Part shown: positions 41,617-50,983 of the stretch, piece after piece | Numbering within the stretch: position 1 is the stretch's first letter | How the letters are laid out: every line of letters begins with the position of its first letter | DNA from: Limnobaculum xujianqingii | GTDB taxonomy: Bacteria; Pseudomonadota; Gammaproteobacteria; Enterobacterales; Enterobacteriaceae | Reading direction: 5' to 3' | Length of the DNA stretch: 64,000 nt | Assembly: GCF_013394855.1 (NCBI RefSeq) | Contig: NZ_JABMLK010000001.1 | Coordinates: 1,879,501 to 1,943,500 of the forward strand | Notes under the pieces: model-generated | Told to the model about the DNA's origin: nothing | The model's database searches: none | The model's input: only the letters and a program-made list of their open reading frames with translations | Position numbers and translations under genes: made by a program

Positions 41617-41707
41617 AAAAAAAAACCTACGCATCCGCGTAGGTCGGTGTAATCCAGTAAATGGTTCTGACGTTGCCGCCAGAGATTCACCAATAAATAC
41701 CTCTGGG
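41617..41707 (-). ncRNA. omrA: OmrA/OmrB-type small RNA (single copy)
   Basis: On the minus strand, in the aas-galR gap where E. coli carries omrA and omrB. The 5' end CCCAGAGGTATTTATTGGTG matches the conserved Omr seed region, and the 3' end is the terminator CCTACGC-GGA-TGCGTAGG with nine T's; the internal part is different. Omr RNAs are OmpR-induced and repress outer-membrane and curli/flagellar mRNAs through the 5' seed. E. coli has two tandem copies; only one is seen here. Confidence 0.9.
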
Positions 41708-41856
41708 ATCTCAAATCTAGTCCATGGTATAGCAGACATCCAGCCAGAAAAGGCTACATAAGCGTACAAAGTGTAACGAAGCATGTAATTTTTGAATTTT
41801 CGTCAATTTTGTGACATTCCATATTGCTAATACCCCTGTTTTCCGTGAGACTTCAC

Positions 41857-41874
41857 GATGTAAACGTTTTCTTT
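41857..41874 (+). promoter_or_regulatory. GalR-type operator before galR
   Basis: CGATGTAAACGTTTTCTT contains TGTAAACGTTTTC, about 13 of 16 matches to the GalR/GalS consensus GTGTAANCGNTTNCAC, with the central CG. It lies 24 bases before the galR ATG and suggests autoregulation. Confidence 0.6.
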
Positions 41875-41897
41875 TATTCGGGCTGGCGGAGTAAATT

Positions 41898-42896
41898 ATG
41901 GCAACCATTAAAGACGTAGCAAAACTGGCAGGCGTTTCTGTTGCCACAGTCTCCCGCGTCATTAATAACTCGCCAAAAGCCCGGGGTGCTACCCGAGATG
42001 CAGTACTCAACGCCATGGAGCAGTTGCAATACCATCCAAATGCCAATGCCAGAGCCCTGGCCCGCCAAACTACCGGCACCATCGGCCTGATTGTTTCCGA
42101 TGTTTCCGATCCTTTCTTCGGTACCATGGTAAAAGCCACTGAACAGGTCGCCAGCGACAGCGGTAACTTTCTGCTGATTGGCAATGGCTATCATGATGAA
42201 CATAAAGAACGTCAAGCCATTGAACAGCTTATCCGCCATCAGTGCGCTGCGTTAGTGGTTCATGCCAAGGCGATGAGTGATGAGGAATTGCGAGGATTGA
42301 TGAACCATATTCCCGGTATGGTGCTGATTAATCGTATTCTTTCCGGACTGGAATCCCGCTGTATCGCTCTAGACGATCGCTACGGTTCTCATCTCGCTAC
42401 CCAATATCTGATTCAACAAGGCCACCGTAATATCGGCATTATCTGTTCCGATCATAAGATATCCGATGCTGAGGATCGCCTTCAGGGCTATCTGGATGCC
42501 CTGAAGGAACACCAAATCACTATCAATACTAAACGTATCGCCTACGCTTCACCGGATGAAAGTGGTGGAGAGAAAGCCCTGATAGAGCTGCTGGAAAGAA
42601 ACCAACAGCTTACCGCCGTGGTTTGCTATAACGACACTATGGCCGCAGGTGCCCTCTCGGTGCTCAGCGATAATAATATTCAGGTACCTGAACAAATATC
42701 GTTGATTGGTTTTGATGATGTACTCATTGCTCGCTATCTGCGTCCCGGACTAACCACTATTCGCTATCCAGTGGTATCTATGGCAAAGCAGGCTGCAGAA
42801 TTGGCGTTAGCGCTGGCACAGGGAAAGACCTTATCCGATGTCACTAATTTGTTTCACCCTACCTTGGTAAAAAGACATTCGGTGACACAGCGATGA
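41898..42896 (+). CDS. galR: Galactose operon repressor GalR
   Basis: A LacI-family repressor, 332 residues. The helix-turn-helix and hinge are MATIKDVAKLAGVSVATVSR and YHPNANARALARQTT, typical of GalR/GalS; the sugar-binding domain has SDPFFGTMVKATEQVA, CIALDDRYG and IGFDDVLIARYLRP. Its place next to omr and aas supports GalR rather than GalS. lysA/lysR, the next genes in E. coli, are not present. Confidence 0.92.
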   Translation: MATIKDVAKLAGVSVATVSRVINNSPKARGATRDAVLNAMEQLQYHPNANARALARQTTGTIGLIVSDVSDPFFGTMVKATEQVASDSGNFLLIGNGYHDEHKERQAIEQLIRHQCAALVVHAKAMSDEELRGLMNHIPGMVLINRILSGLESRCIALDDRYGSHLATQYLIQQGHRNIGIICSDHKISDAEDRLQGYLDALKEHQITINTKRIAYASPDESGGEKALIELLERNQQLTAVVCYNDTMAAGALSVLSDNNIQVPEQISLIGFDDVLIARYLRPGLTTIRYPVVSMAKQAAELALALAQGKTLSDVTNLFHPTLVKRHSVTQR

Positions 42897-43153
42897 TAAA
42901 CCAGCAAGTTAGCCTGGTTAGTTTACGTACGCTACACAGTTAACCACCAAGCTAAATACTGCGATCCACATTCCTGATTTCTATTCCTGAGCTTTTCTCT
43001 TTTTTTATTCACCGCATAATTTCCTTCTATACCAGAAGGTGTATTCACTTATATGGATAAGATAAACGGATCACTTCCTGAAAATTCCATCATCAAAATA
43101 AAGTGTGATGCTTTTATGAGTATTACCATGTTAAAGTTAATAGGAGTTATTAA

Positions 43154-43426
43154 ATGTTATTAAACGAGGTAATTCTTATGGGCTCTTACACTAAACAGAC
43201 CATCAGTGCTCAAATTCCTGTTGAGCTGGCCCTCGCCGTTGAGAATCTGGCTATAGAGCTGGACCGTTCAAAAAGCTGGATTATAAAAGAGGCGTTACTC
43301 TCAATGCTGGCAGAAAGAGAGCGGCGACATCAAAACGTGCTGGCAGGCCTTGCAGATGTAGATGCGGGTCGTGTGGTTAGTCATTCAGACATGGTGGATT
43401 TTACCAACCGTCTCAAGAACGGCTAA
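43154..43426 (+). CDS. Antitoxin, ribbon-helix-helix (CopG/ParD-like)
   Basis: A 90-residue protein whose N-terminal part (SYTKQTISAQIPVELALAVE) forms the RHH strand and whose DRSKSWIIKEALLSMLAER is the second helix. The acidic C-terminal tail would wrap the toxin. AGGAG fits the ATG at 43154; GAGG fits an inner ATG at 43178. The toxin gene follows after three bases. It is expected to bind its own promoter in the 257-base gap after galR. Confidence 0.87.
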   Translation: MLLNEVILMGSYTKQTISAQIPVELALAVENLAIELDRSKSWIIKEALLSMLAERERRHQNVLAGLADVDAGRVVSHSDMVDFTNRLKNG

Positions 43427-43429
43427 TAA

Positions 43430-43705
43430 ATGGAAATTTACTGGACGCTTAAAGCTCAGGACGATCTGGAACGTCTTTATCGTTTTGCCCTTCAATATAA
43501 CCGGCAACATGCTGATGATATTTTAGATCGCCTGATAACGGGATGTTCTGATCTTATGATCTGTCCCGCAATTGGCGTACCGCAAACGCGGTATGAACCT
43601 CGCGAAGTGAGAAAGGTTTTGTTCGATGACTACGAGGTCCATTATGAAGTTAAAGACAATGAAATTTTCATTGTGGATCTCTGGCATACCAAAGAAGAAC
43701 GCTGA
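43430..43705 (+). CDS. RelE/ParE-family toxin
   Basis: A 91-residue ParE/RelE fold: WTLKAQDDLERLYRFALQYN as the N-terminal strand and helix, then GVPQTRYEPREVRKVLFDDYEVHYEV-like strands, and a C-terminal VDLWHTKEER with the WHTR-like motif of ParE (gyrase) toxins. Whether it poisons gyrase or ribosomes cannot be told from the sequence. Addiction modules of this kind often mark variable chromosomal sites, here the galR downstream junction. Confidence 0.87.
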   Translation: MEIYWTLKAQDDLERLYRFALQYNRQHADDILDRLITGCSDLMICPAIGVPQTRYEPREVRKVLFDDYEVHYEVKDNEIFIVDLWHTKEER

Positions 43706-43881
43706 CTTTTAAGTAATAGCCCCTGCTTAAAGTGCTGTTTGAGCGCAAATCTATACCTCCATCTCAATAATTCCCCTTAGTGACACGATTCATTTATCAC
43801 TATTGAACATCAAGATTTTACAATTAATAAACATCAATATAAAAATTATAACATTTGGCATATCTATACCTGTGAGGTTTT

Positions 43882-45783
43882 ATGAACTGGCGGATAGGTA
43901 TCGGTGGCCGGCTATTGTTTGCTTTCTCGCTGTTAGCAACCATGACCCTGATTGCTACCGGTTTAAGTTTCCGTAGCCATGCGGAACTCGAATCACGCCT
44001 GTCGGATCTACATCAGAATCATATCGGTGCTTTATTTGCTGCTACTCAGCTTAATGACCAGAGTCGGCAAATTGTTAGTCAGGCTTCAGCACTGTCAATG
44101 GCGGAACGCCAAAGTGAACGAGAGCAGGTTAAAGATGAACTGCTCAATACGCTCAATCAAATGGAAGATTGGATGAGGCAGTTGCCCGACAAGCAACGCT
44201 ATTTTCTGGAATTGAATACCCAGATCCGACAGACCATAATGGTGCTATATCAAGTAACCACTCAGCGGGCAGCCTTTGCTGCCAGCGCACACCAACACAG
44301 CCAAAAATTGAATGAAACCTTCGAAGACTGGCGACAAACATTAACCCCTTCGAACATAACCAGCCAGCTCTGGTATCTTGAGTTAGCCTTTCTGGCTGGC
44401 TATGTAGAGAAAGTCTCTGCAGCACAGAGCTTCAACGAGCTGGACTATACTTTTTTGCGTATTGAAGAGATAAGTAAACATATCGCCGAATCCGCTGAAA
44501 AAGATAAAACTCTGCAAAAGGACAAGTATCAGCAGTTGCTCAGCCTGTTAGCCAAAATATCACGCGACGGCTCGATGTTTCATGATAAGAACCAGGAACT
44601 GGATCTCTCTTATCAACAATCATTTTTGGTACTCAACAACCAACGCCATGTTCAGCAGTTGGCCCGACAAATATCCTATTACAGTCATCAAATTAATCAG
44701 GTGATTGATAATGAACTATCGGAGGCTACGCAATCCGTCGCGCAGGCAAGCCGCCTCACTCTGGGATTATCGCTGTTAAGCCTGATAATGGTTATTACCC
44801 TCTCCTGGCTATATGTACGTCGCAATATTCTGACTCGTATTCGTACATTGCAGGCCAATATGCAGGCTATTGCCAATGGACGGCTTAATACTCCAATTAT
44901 CATCAGCGGTAATGATGAAATCAGCGGAATGGCTCAGGATTTGGTTTTTTTTCAGCAATCCGCGCTGCTGGCAGAACAAACCCACCGCCAACTGCAGTCA
45001 GAGATGGATGAACGCCATCAGGCCGAACAACAGTTAATGCATACCCAGAGAGAACTGGTACAGGCAGGTAAACTGGCTGCACTGGGCCAACTTAGCGTTT
45101 CTATCACTCATGAGATCAACCAACCGTTAGCGGCCATGCGTAACTATATCTTTAGCCTTGAGCATTATTTACAACAGAACAACGTGCCGCAGATTCGGCG
45201 AAAGATCGATCAGGTTGGCGAACTATTGGATAAGGTGAACAATATCACCCACAATCTGAAAAGCTTTGCCCGTAGAGCAGATAACGATCTCTCCCCGGTA
45301 CATCTGCACACCGTAATTAATGCGGCAACCGGGCTACTGCAGGTTGATAATAAGGGGATTAAATTACAGATACAGCCACTGTGCCAGAATCAATCAGGGC
45401 AACAAATAGATACCGTCTGGGTTGCGGCAGAAGCTATACGTCTGGAGCAGGTACTGATCAACTTACTCTCAAATGCCATTGATGCATTGCATGCCGTTTC
45501 CGAACCGGAAATCGTTCTGACCTGGCGTACTCTGGATCATTGGGTTGAATTACTGGTGATTGATAATGGCTGTGGCATTGAACCAGAACATACTGAACGT
45601 ATTTTTGACCCTTTCTTCTCGCTGAAATCAACCACCAATGGCCTCGGACTGGGGCTATCCATCAGTTATAACATCGTTCAGGACCTGTGCGGTCAGTTAA
45701 AGCTTATTAACAGCTACGCGGGCTATACCTGCTTTTCACTGAAGCTACTGCACTCAATAGCTCCGGTTGCTGCCAGTCATTAG
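43882..45783 (+). CDS. Membrane sensor histidine kinase (PgtB/DctB-like)
   Basis: 633 residues: TM1 at about 11-31, a long, largely helical periplasmic domain (about 32-290), TM2 at about 292-312, HAMP (RRNILTRIRTLQANMQAIAN), a coiled coil, and the dimerisation/phosphoacceptor box SVSITHEINQPLAAMRNY with His410. The ATPase domain has N box NLLSNAIDAL, G1 DNGCGI and G2 GLGLGLSIS. The SITHEINQPL form is typical of partners of NtrC-type regulators. Nine bases separate it from the regulator gene. Confidence 0.9.
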   Translation: MNWRIGIGGRLLFAFSLLATMTLIATGLSFRSHAELESRLSDLHQNHIGALFAATQLNDQSRQIVSQASALSMAERQSEREQVKDELLNTLNQMEDWMRQLPDKQRYFLELNTQIRQTIMVLYQVTTQRAAFAASAHQHSQKLNETFEDWRQTLTPSNITSQLWYLELAFLAGYVEKVSAAQSFNELDYTFLRIEEISKHIAESAEKDKTLQKDKYQQLLSLLAKISRDGSMFHDKNQELDLSYQQSFLVLNNQRHVQQLARQISYYSHQINQVIDNELSEATQSVAQASRLTLGLSLLSLIMVITLSWLYVRRNILTRIRTLQANMQAIANGRLNTPIIISGNDEISGMAQDLVFFQQSALLAEQTHRQLQSEMDERHQAEQQLMHTQRELVQAGKLAALGQLSVSITHEINQPLAAMRNYIFSLEHYLQQNNVPQIRRKIDQVGELLDKVNNITHNLKSFARRADNDLSPVHLHTVINAATGLLQVDNKGIKLQIQPLCQNQSGQQIDTVWVAAEAIRLEQVLINLLSNAIDALHAVSEPEIVLTWRTLDHWVELLVIDNGCGIEPEHTERIFDPFFSLKSTTNGLGLGLSISYNIVQDLCGQLKLINSYAGYTCFSLKLLHSIAPVAASH

Positions 45784-45791
45784 GAGTAAAT

Positions 45792-47162
45792 ATGAATATT
45801 GAAGTAATCATTATTGATGATGAGCCCTGCATGACTGAAAGCCTGGCGGAAATGTTAACCATCGCAGGTTTCCTGCCCAGAGCTTTTGGCCAAGCCCGTC
45901 ATGCACTGGAATATCTGGCGCTCAGTCGGGAATGCATTGTACTCAGCGACATTCGCATGCCGGAAATGGATGGATTGGCTTTGTTGTCTGCTATTCAGCA
46001 ACTCGACAGCCAACTGCCGGTGATCCTGATGAGTGGTCATGCAGACATTCCTCTGGCTATTCAGGCAATGAAGCAAGGGGCGCAGGATTTTCTGGAGAAG
46101 CCCATCAAAACCGAGCAACTATTTCAGCAGCTGCATCTGGCTTTGAATCGCCGTCAGGCTTATCTGCAAATGCATCATAAACCTGCAGATAATGAGTATC
46201 TGACCCAGAAAATCATTGGTCGTTCTTCAGCCATTCAACATCTGCGCCAGCAGGTATCCGTACTGGCGCAGGCTCAGGTTGATACCCTGATTTATGGTGA
46301 AACTGGCAGCGGCAAAGACGTGGTGGCTGAAGCTATTCATCACAGCGGCCCCCGGACTCATAAGCCGTTTATTGCCATTAACTGTGGTGCTATGCCAGAA
46401 AATCTGCTGGAAAGTGAGCTGTTTGGCCATGAAGCGGGTTCTTTTACCGGTGCTCAAAAACGACATATTGGCAAAATAGAGGCAGCTAACGGGGGAACCT
46501 TATTCCTTGATGAAATCGAAAGTATGCCACTGGCAGCCCAGATTCGCCTGCTGCGCGTATTACAAACCCGCACTATTGAACGCGTAGGCAGCCACCAGCT
46601 TATTCCGGTGGATATTCATGTGCTAGCTGCCAGTAAGATGGACCTCACCCATCTCAGTCGTCAGGGGCTATTTCGTAGCGATCTGCTTTACCGATTAAAC
46701 GTTGCCAATTTACATATTCCTCCGCTACGGGAACGGGAGAATGACATCCTGCTACTGTTTGAATATTTCTGCCAGCAGGCTGCCCGGCAATATCAAAGGG
46801 AAGTTCCTTCAATTAAACCCAGTCAGCAAAACAAGCTGCTTAACTATTTGTGGCCCGGCAATGTGCGGGAACTGATTAACGTGGCCAACCGCTATGTGTT
46901 AGGCATTTCTGGCGATGGCATCAATCTGAATGAAGAGAACCTCAGCGCTACCGCAGAGTCTGAGCTGAACGACCTTGAATATCATCTTGATAGTTATGAA
47001 AAGAGCATTCTGATTTCGACACTGGAAACCTGTGCAGGGGAGCTTAGTGAAGTGGCGATGCGCCTCAATCTGACGCGCAAGACCCTGTATCGAAAAATGA
47101 AGAAGCATGGACTGGATAAGCGTTACTTTCAGGATCTGGATGGGACAATGTTGTCTTCCTGA
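45792..47162 (+). CDS. Sigma-54-dependent response regulator (DctD/PgtA-like)
   Basis: 456 residues. The receiver domain has acidic pair DDEP, phosphoacceptor Asp53 in LSDIRMPEMDG and Lys105. The AAA+ domain has Walker A GETGSGKD (169-176) and the sigma-54 contact loop GSFTGA (216-221; the canonical form is GAFTGA), then GGTLFLDEIESM. A Fis-type helix-turn-helix ends the chain (LTRKTLYRKMKKHGL). All the parts of an active enhancer-binding protein are present. Its last codons overlap one of two palindromes likely to be its own binding sites, and the transporter operon follows. Confidence 0.92.
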   Translation: MNIEVIIIDDEPCMTESLAEMLTIAGFLPRAFGQARHALEYLALSRECIVLSDIRMPEMDGLALLSAIQQLDSQLPVILMSGHADIPLAIQAMKQGAQDFLEKPIKTEQLFQQLHLALNRRQAYLQMHHKPADNEYLTQKIIGRSSAIQHLRQQVSVLAQAQVDTLIYGETGSGKDVVAEAIHHSGPRTHKPFIAINCGAMPENLLESELFGHEAGSFTGAQKRHIGKIEAANGGTLFLDEIESMPLAAQIRLLRVLQTRTIERVGSHQLIPVDIHVLAASKMDLTHLSRQGLFRSDLLYRLNVANLHIPPLRERENDILLLFEYFCQQAARQYQREVPSIKPSQQNKLLNYLWPGNVRELINVANRYVLGISGDGINLNEENLSATAESELNDLEYHLDSYEKSILISTLETCAGELSEVAMRLNLTRKTLYRKMKKHGLDKRYFQDLDGTMLSS

Positions 47163-47188
47163 TCCGAATAAAAAGGACAAAATTGTCC
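47143..47188 (+). promoter_or_regulatory. Two tandem palindromes, likely enhancer sites for the sigma-54 activator
   Basis: GGACAAAATTGTCC at 47175-47188 is a perfect 14-bp palindrome. GGACAATGTTGTCT at 47143-47156, inside the last codons of the regulator gene, is the same motif with small changes. Centres are 32 bases apart, about three helical turns, so the two sites lie on one DNA face. The nearer is about 70-90 bases upstream of the -24 element, usual for activator sites. Confidence 0.75.
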
Positions 47189-47250
47189 ATTAATCCTGAC
47201 TCTGGTACCAAGAACTCCCGAATATCCATAAGATTTTGTTAATTTAATGT

Positions 47251-47266
47251 TGGCATTGTTATTGCA
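47251..47266 (+). promoter_or_regulatory. Sigma-54 (-24/-12) promoter of the phn-type transporter operon
   Basis: TGGCATTGTTATTGCA matches the consensus TGGCAC-N5-TTGCW with exact GG/GC spacing and one change (C to T). Expected transcription start is about 47278, leaving a leader of about 90 bases before phnD. Confidence 0.85.
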
Positions 47267-47369
47267 AAGTTAAATATGAATTCCCCAAAAATGCATGATG
47301 TGACGATCGCGACAGGACGTCTTAATAAAAATAACGACTACCCTAACCCGCATGAATGAGGATGTAACA

Positions 47370-48431
47370 ATGACCAAAATGACAACCAGAATCTTATTTT
47401 ACTGGCTGACCGCACAAATGATCCTGGCGGCTGGACTGCTGTTTTCATCCGCCATGGCAGCTGACTGTAGTAACAGAGGCGATCTGGACGATCGCTACTG
47501 TGATGAAAACCGCGACATGGTGGCAGATACGCCAACCGATCCTAAAGAACTAAAAAATCCCGGAACCTTAGTATTCAGCTACACGCCAGTAGAAGATCCC
47601 GCTGTGTATAAAGATGCCTTCGCTGACTTCCAGAAATACCTGTCTGATAAAACCGGTAAAAAAGTGATCTATTACTCTGTTCACTCAAACTCGGCTCAGG
47701 TTGAAGCAATGCGTTCCGGCCGTCTGCATATTGCCGGATTCTCTACCGGGCCAACGGGTTATGCCGTTAACTTAGCCGGTTATGTACCTATCGCGGTTAA
47801 AGGCACAGAAAAAGAGTTTCAGGGCTACAACCTGATTGTGCTGGTAAAAGCCGATAGCCCCTACAAAACTATGGACGACCTGAAAGGTAAAGTAGTGGCT
47901 CACACCTCTGTTTCTTCCAACTCGGGTAATCTGGCCCCTCGCGCTCTGTTCCCAAAAATCGGCATCACTCCGGATGAAGACTACAAAGTAGTTTACTCTG
48001 GTAAACACGACCAGTCAGTTATGGGTGTCCTTAGCGGTGACTATGACGCAGCACCTGTCGCATCAGATGTTTATGAGCGTATGGTTGAAGCTGGCCGAGT
48101 GAAAGCCAAAGACTTTCGCACCATCTATACCAGCGCTCGCTTCCCAACTTCTGCCTTTGGTTACGCGTACGATCTGGACCCTGAACTGGTAGCTAAAATA
48201 AAAGCGGCTTTTACTTCTTACCGCTTCCCACCAGAAATGCAGGAAACTTTCGGTGGAGCCGATCGCTTTTACCCAATTAACTATAAAGATGACTGGCAGG
48301 TAGTACGTGATATCGCCTTTGCTACCGGCACCGCCTACAGCAAAAACGGCCTGCAACAGTTAGCTGAAAAAGAAGCCGCTGACGCTGCAAAAAAACGTCA
48401 GGCTGAATCTGCTGGTGCCAAAGCACAGTAA
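47370..48431 (+). CDS. phnD: Phosphonate/phosphite-type ABC transporter substrate-binding protein
   Basis: 353 residues with a Sec signal ending SSAMA-ADCS, no lipobox. The mature N-terminus carries two Cys (DCSNRGDLDDRYCDEN), likely a disulfide, before a type II binding fold: FSYTPVEDPAVYKDAFADF, HSNSAQVEAMRSGRLHIAGF, and phosphate-loop-like HTSVSSNSGNLAPRALF. The Ser/Thr-rich loop is typical of PhnD/PtxB/HtxB proteins; the ligand (phosphonate, phosphite or organophosphate) cannot be told. The last 25 residues are a Lys/Ala-rich tail. Start is at 47370 because GAGG fits it; an ATG at 47352 lacks one. Confidence 0.9.
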   Translation: MTKMTTRILFYWLTAQMILAAGLLFSSAMAADCSNRGDLDDRYCDENRDMVADTPTDPKELKNPGTLVFSYTPVEDPAVYKDAFADFQKYLSDKTGKKVIYYSVHSNSAQVEAMRSGRLHIAGFSTGPTGYAVNLAGYVPIAVKGTEKEFQGYNLIVLVKADSPYKTMDDLKGKVVAHTSVSSNSGNLAPRALFPKIGITPDEDYKVVYSGKHDQSVMGVLSGDYDAAPVASDVYERMVEAGRVKAKDFRTIYTSARFPTSAFGYAYDLDPELVAKIKAAFTSYRFPPEMQETFGGADRFYPINYKDDWQVVRDIAFATGTAYSKNGLQQLAEKEAADAAKKRQAESAGAKAQ

Positions 48432-48503
48432 TCCGCAGCTCCCCTTATATTCATTATCATCAATCGGGATAGCCTTGTGCTATCCCGCAGGAGGCCTGTT
48501 ACC

Positions 48504-49298
48504 ATGTCGATGCCATCGTCCCTTTCACCACAGAATTCACTACACAATTACCTCAGCATTCGGCAGCTTAATCATGCCTATCGGGCAGGAAAACCAATTC
48601 TGAAAGATATCAACATTGATATCGACCAGCCCGGTATCGTCGCCATTATTGGTCCATCGGGCACCGGAAAAAGTACCCTGTTACGCTGTATTAATCGTCT
48701 GATTACTCCCACTACCGGTGAGATTCTGTTTCAGCATGCAGATTTGGTTAAAGTTCAGGGTAAAGCCTTGCGTCATCTGCGTCGCCAGATAGGCATGGTG
48801 TTTCAGGAATATAATCTAGTAGAGCGCCTGAGCGTTATTGAAAACGTATTAACCGGACGTCTTGGCTATATGAATGCCTGGCAGGCCTGGCGGCGTAAAT
48901 TTTTGCAGGAAGATATCGATCGCGCCTTTGAGCTATTAGGCCACGTTGGGTTAACAGAATTCGCCACCCAACGAGCAGATAGTCTGTCCGGAGGCCAGCG
49001 CCAGCGAGTAGGCATCGCCAGAGCATTAATGCAGAATCCTCATATTCTGCTTGCCGATGAGCCAACCTCATCATTAGACCCCAAAACCGCAGTAGAAATT
49101 ATGGAACTTATGGATAAGCTGGCGGCCAGCAAAGGTATTCCTACTCTGGTGAATATTCATGACGTAAAACTGGCCCAGCGTTTTGCCAAACGCATCATTG
49201 GTATGAGCGGCGGACGCGTAGTTTACGACGGCCCGGCTCAGGGCATTACCGATACTCACCTGAAAGAAATCTACGGGGGTGAGTCATGGCTAGTGTAA
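48504..49298 (+). CDS. phnC: Phosphonate-type ABC transporter ATPase
   Basis: 264 residues. Walker [11 protein letters not shown]-loop [14 protein letters not shown], signature [15 protein letters not shown], Walker [15 protein letters not shown]-loop [11 protein letters not shown]. The [19 protein letters not shown] segment is characteristic of PhnC. AGGAGG precedes the ATG. The stop overlaps the first permease start by 13 bases. Confidence 0.94.
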   Translation: MSMPSSLSPQNSLHNYLSIRQLNHAYRAGKPILKDINIDIDQPGIVAIIGPSGTGKSTLLRCINRLITPTTGEILFQHADLVKVQGKALRHLRRQIGMVFQEYNLVERLSVIENVLTGRLGYMNAWQAWRRKFLQEDIDRAFELLGHVGLTEFATQRADSLSGGQRQRVGIARALMQNPHILLADEPTSSLDPKTAVEIMELMDKLAASKGIPTLVNIHDVKLAQRFAKRIIGMSGGRVVYDGPAQGITDTHLKEIYGGESWLV

Positions 49299-50074
49299 CC
49301 CCACATTTAAATCCGTTTAAAACTAATTGGCTGATGCGCGTCGGAACCCTGGTGGTCGCGGGATATATTCTGTATGCATTCAGCAATATGGGTCTTAATT
49401 TCCAGCGTATGGCTATCGGTATGGAACACGCCGAACGCCTGCTCAGCCGTATGTTCCCACCCAATTTTGAACGTTGGGAACTATTGCTACACGATCTGAT
49501 GGAAAGCCTGCAAATAGCGATCATTGCCAGCGCTGTCGGCATTATCATTTCTCTGTTTGTCGGGCTATTTGCCGCCCGCAATCTGATGCCCAATATTATC
49601 AGCGCACCGGCACGAGTTATCATTGCCATTTGCCGTACTTTCCATCCGGTGATTATTGCTATTTTATTTGTAAAATCCGTTGGTTTTGGTGCACTGGCAG
49701 GGATTCTGACCCTCATCGTGGCTTCTATCGGTTTTATCGCCAAACTGTTTGCCGAAGCGATTGAAGAAATATCACTTAAGCAGGTGGAAGCCATTCGGGC
49801 TACCGGAGCCAGTTTTGTCAGCCTGATTTTGTTTGCAGTACTACCGCAGGTTTTTTCCCGTTTTATTGGTTTTTCAACCTACCAGTTAGACTCAAACCTG
49901 CGTAACTCAACCATGGTTGGCCTGGTAGGTGCTGGCGGTCTGGGTGGCACGCTATTCTCCGCCTTCCAGCGCTTTGATTATGATTTTGTCACCGCCATTT
50001 TGCTCACCATTATTGCTCTAATCCTGTTGGGTGAAGCCCTGTCTAATCTGGTACGGAGGGTCTTTTCATCATGA
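49286..50074 (+). CDS. phnE: Phosphonate-type ABC transporter permease 1
   Basis: 262 residues with about six membrane segments; PhnE-type features are [20 protein letters not shown], the EAA loop [21 protein letters not shown], and [18 protein letters not shown]. It overlaps both neighbours (13 bases with phnC, 4 with the second permease), so the transporter is translationally coupled. Confidence 0.92.
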   Translation: MASVTPHLNPFKTNWLMRVGTLVVAGYILYAFSNMGLNFQRMAIGMEHAERLLSRMFPPNFERWELLLHDLMESLQIAIIASAVGIIISLFVGLFAARNLMPNIISAPARVIIAICRTFHPVIIAILFVKSVGFGALAGILTLIVASIGFIAKLFAEAIEEISLKQVEAIRATGASFVSLILFAVLPQVFSRFIGFSTYQLDSNLRNSTMVGLVGAGGLGGTLFSAFQRFDYDFVTAILLTIIALILLGEALSNLVRRVFSS

Positions 50075-50916
50075 CAGCCTTACCTGTAACTTCCTCACCT
50101 CAAACGGACGCTATGACTATGAATACTGCTCCGGCCAAATATCAGCGTTTTACGCCGCTACAACGAGCTGCACGCTATTTAGTCTATGTCATCATGCTGG
50201 CATCATTGTTTGCTTCATTAAGAACCGTTGAGGTCATTCCTGAGTTTCTTTACGACGCTCCTACTCAGATGGCCGATATGTTTGAACGCATGTGGCCACT
50301 GGATATCGCAGCTTATCCAGGGACCATTCATCAGGCATTAATGGAAACCCTGAATATTGCCACCCTGGGTACTTTGCTTTGCCTGATTCTGGCAGTGCCA
50401 TTAGCTCTGCTAAATGCCCGAAATGTGATGCCGTCAAGAATTGTTAACTGGCTGGCACAAACCTGTCTGGTCACCTCCCGCTCGGTTAACTCACTGGTGT
50501 GGGCGCTGTTGTTTGTGGCTATTTTCGGCCCTGGCACAATTGCCGGTGTGCTGGCGGTGGCTCTGCGTTCCGTCGGTTTTGTTGGTAAACTGTTGGCAGA
50601 GGCGTTAGAAGAGATCAATATGGGCAGTATTGAAGCATTGAAAGCAACCGGGGCTTCAATGCCCAGTATTCTGGTAAAAGGTTACTGGCCACAGGTAGTC
50701 CCCGCTTTCTTCAGTATTGTGCTGTTTCGCTGGGATATTAACGTACGGGAATCTGCGGTGCTCGGTTTAGTAGGTGCAGGCGGCATTGGCGTAGTGCTTA
50801 ACGATGCAATGAACCTGTTCCAGTGGCAATTAGTAGCAACCATTCTGGTCAGTATTTTAGTGGTAGTTTTGTTAGCGGAATGGGTTGTTGTTCGCGTACG
50901 CAAAAAATTAATCTAA
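50071..50916 (+). CDS. phnE: Phosphonate-type ABC transporter permease 2
   Basis: 281 residues, a paralogue of the preceding permease with EAA loop EALKATGASMPSILVKGYWPQ and RESAVLGLVGAGGIGVVLND. The two PhnE copies likely form a heterodimer, as in phosphite/hypophosphite and some phosphonate systems. A hairpin GGGGAGAA/TTCTCCCC (50925-50945) follows, without a T-run. Confidence 0.92.
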   Translation: MTALPVTSSPQTDAMTMNTAPAKYQRFTPLQRAARYLVYVIMLASLFASLRTVEVIPEFLYDAPTQMADMFERMWPLDIAAYPGTIHQALMETLNIATLGTLLCLILAVPLALLNARNVMPSRIVNWLAQTCLVTSRSVNSLVWALLFVAIFGPGTIAGVLAVALRSVGFVGKLLAEALEEINMGSIEALKATGASMPSILVKGYWPQVVPAFFSIVLFRWDINVRESAVLGLVGAGGIGVVLNDAMNLFQWQLVATILVSILVVVLLAEWVVVRVRKKLI

Positions 50917-50983
50917 TCTGAATAGGGGAGAAAATTATTCTCCCCGAAAAAAACAGATAATCGATTAATACAGGAACGGTCTA

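Noticed and set aside
47175..47188. GGACAAAATTGTCC as a terminator of the response-regulator gene
   Set aside because: No T-run follows, and a second copy with the same symmetry lies 32 bases upstream inside the coding region; an activator site fits better.
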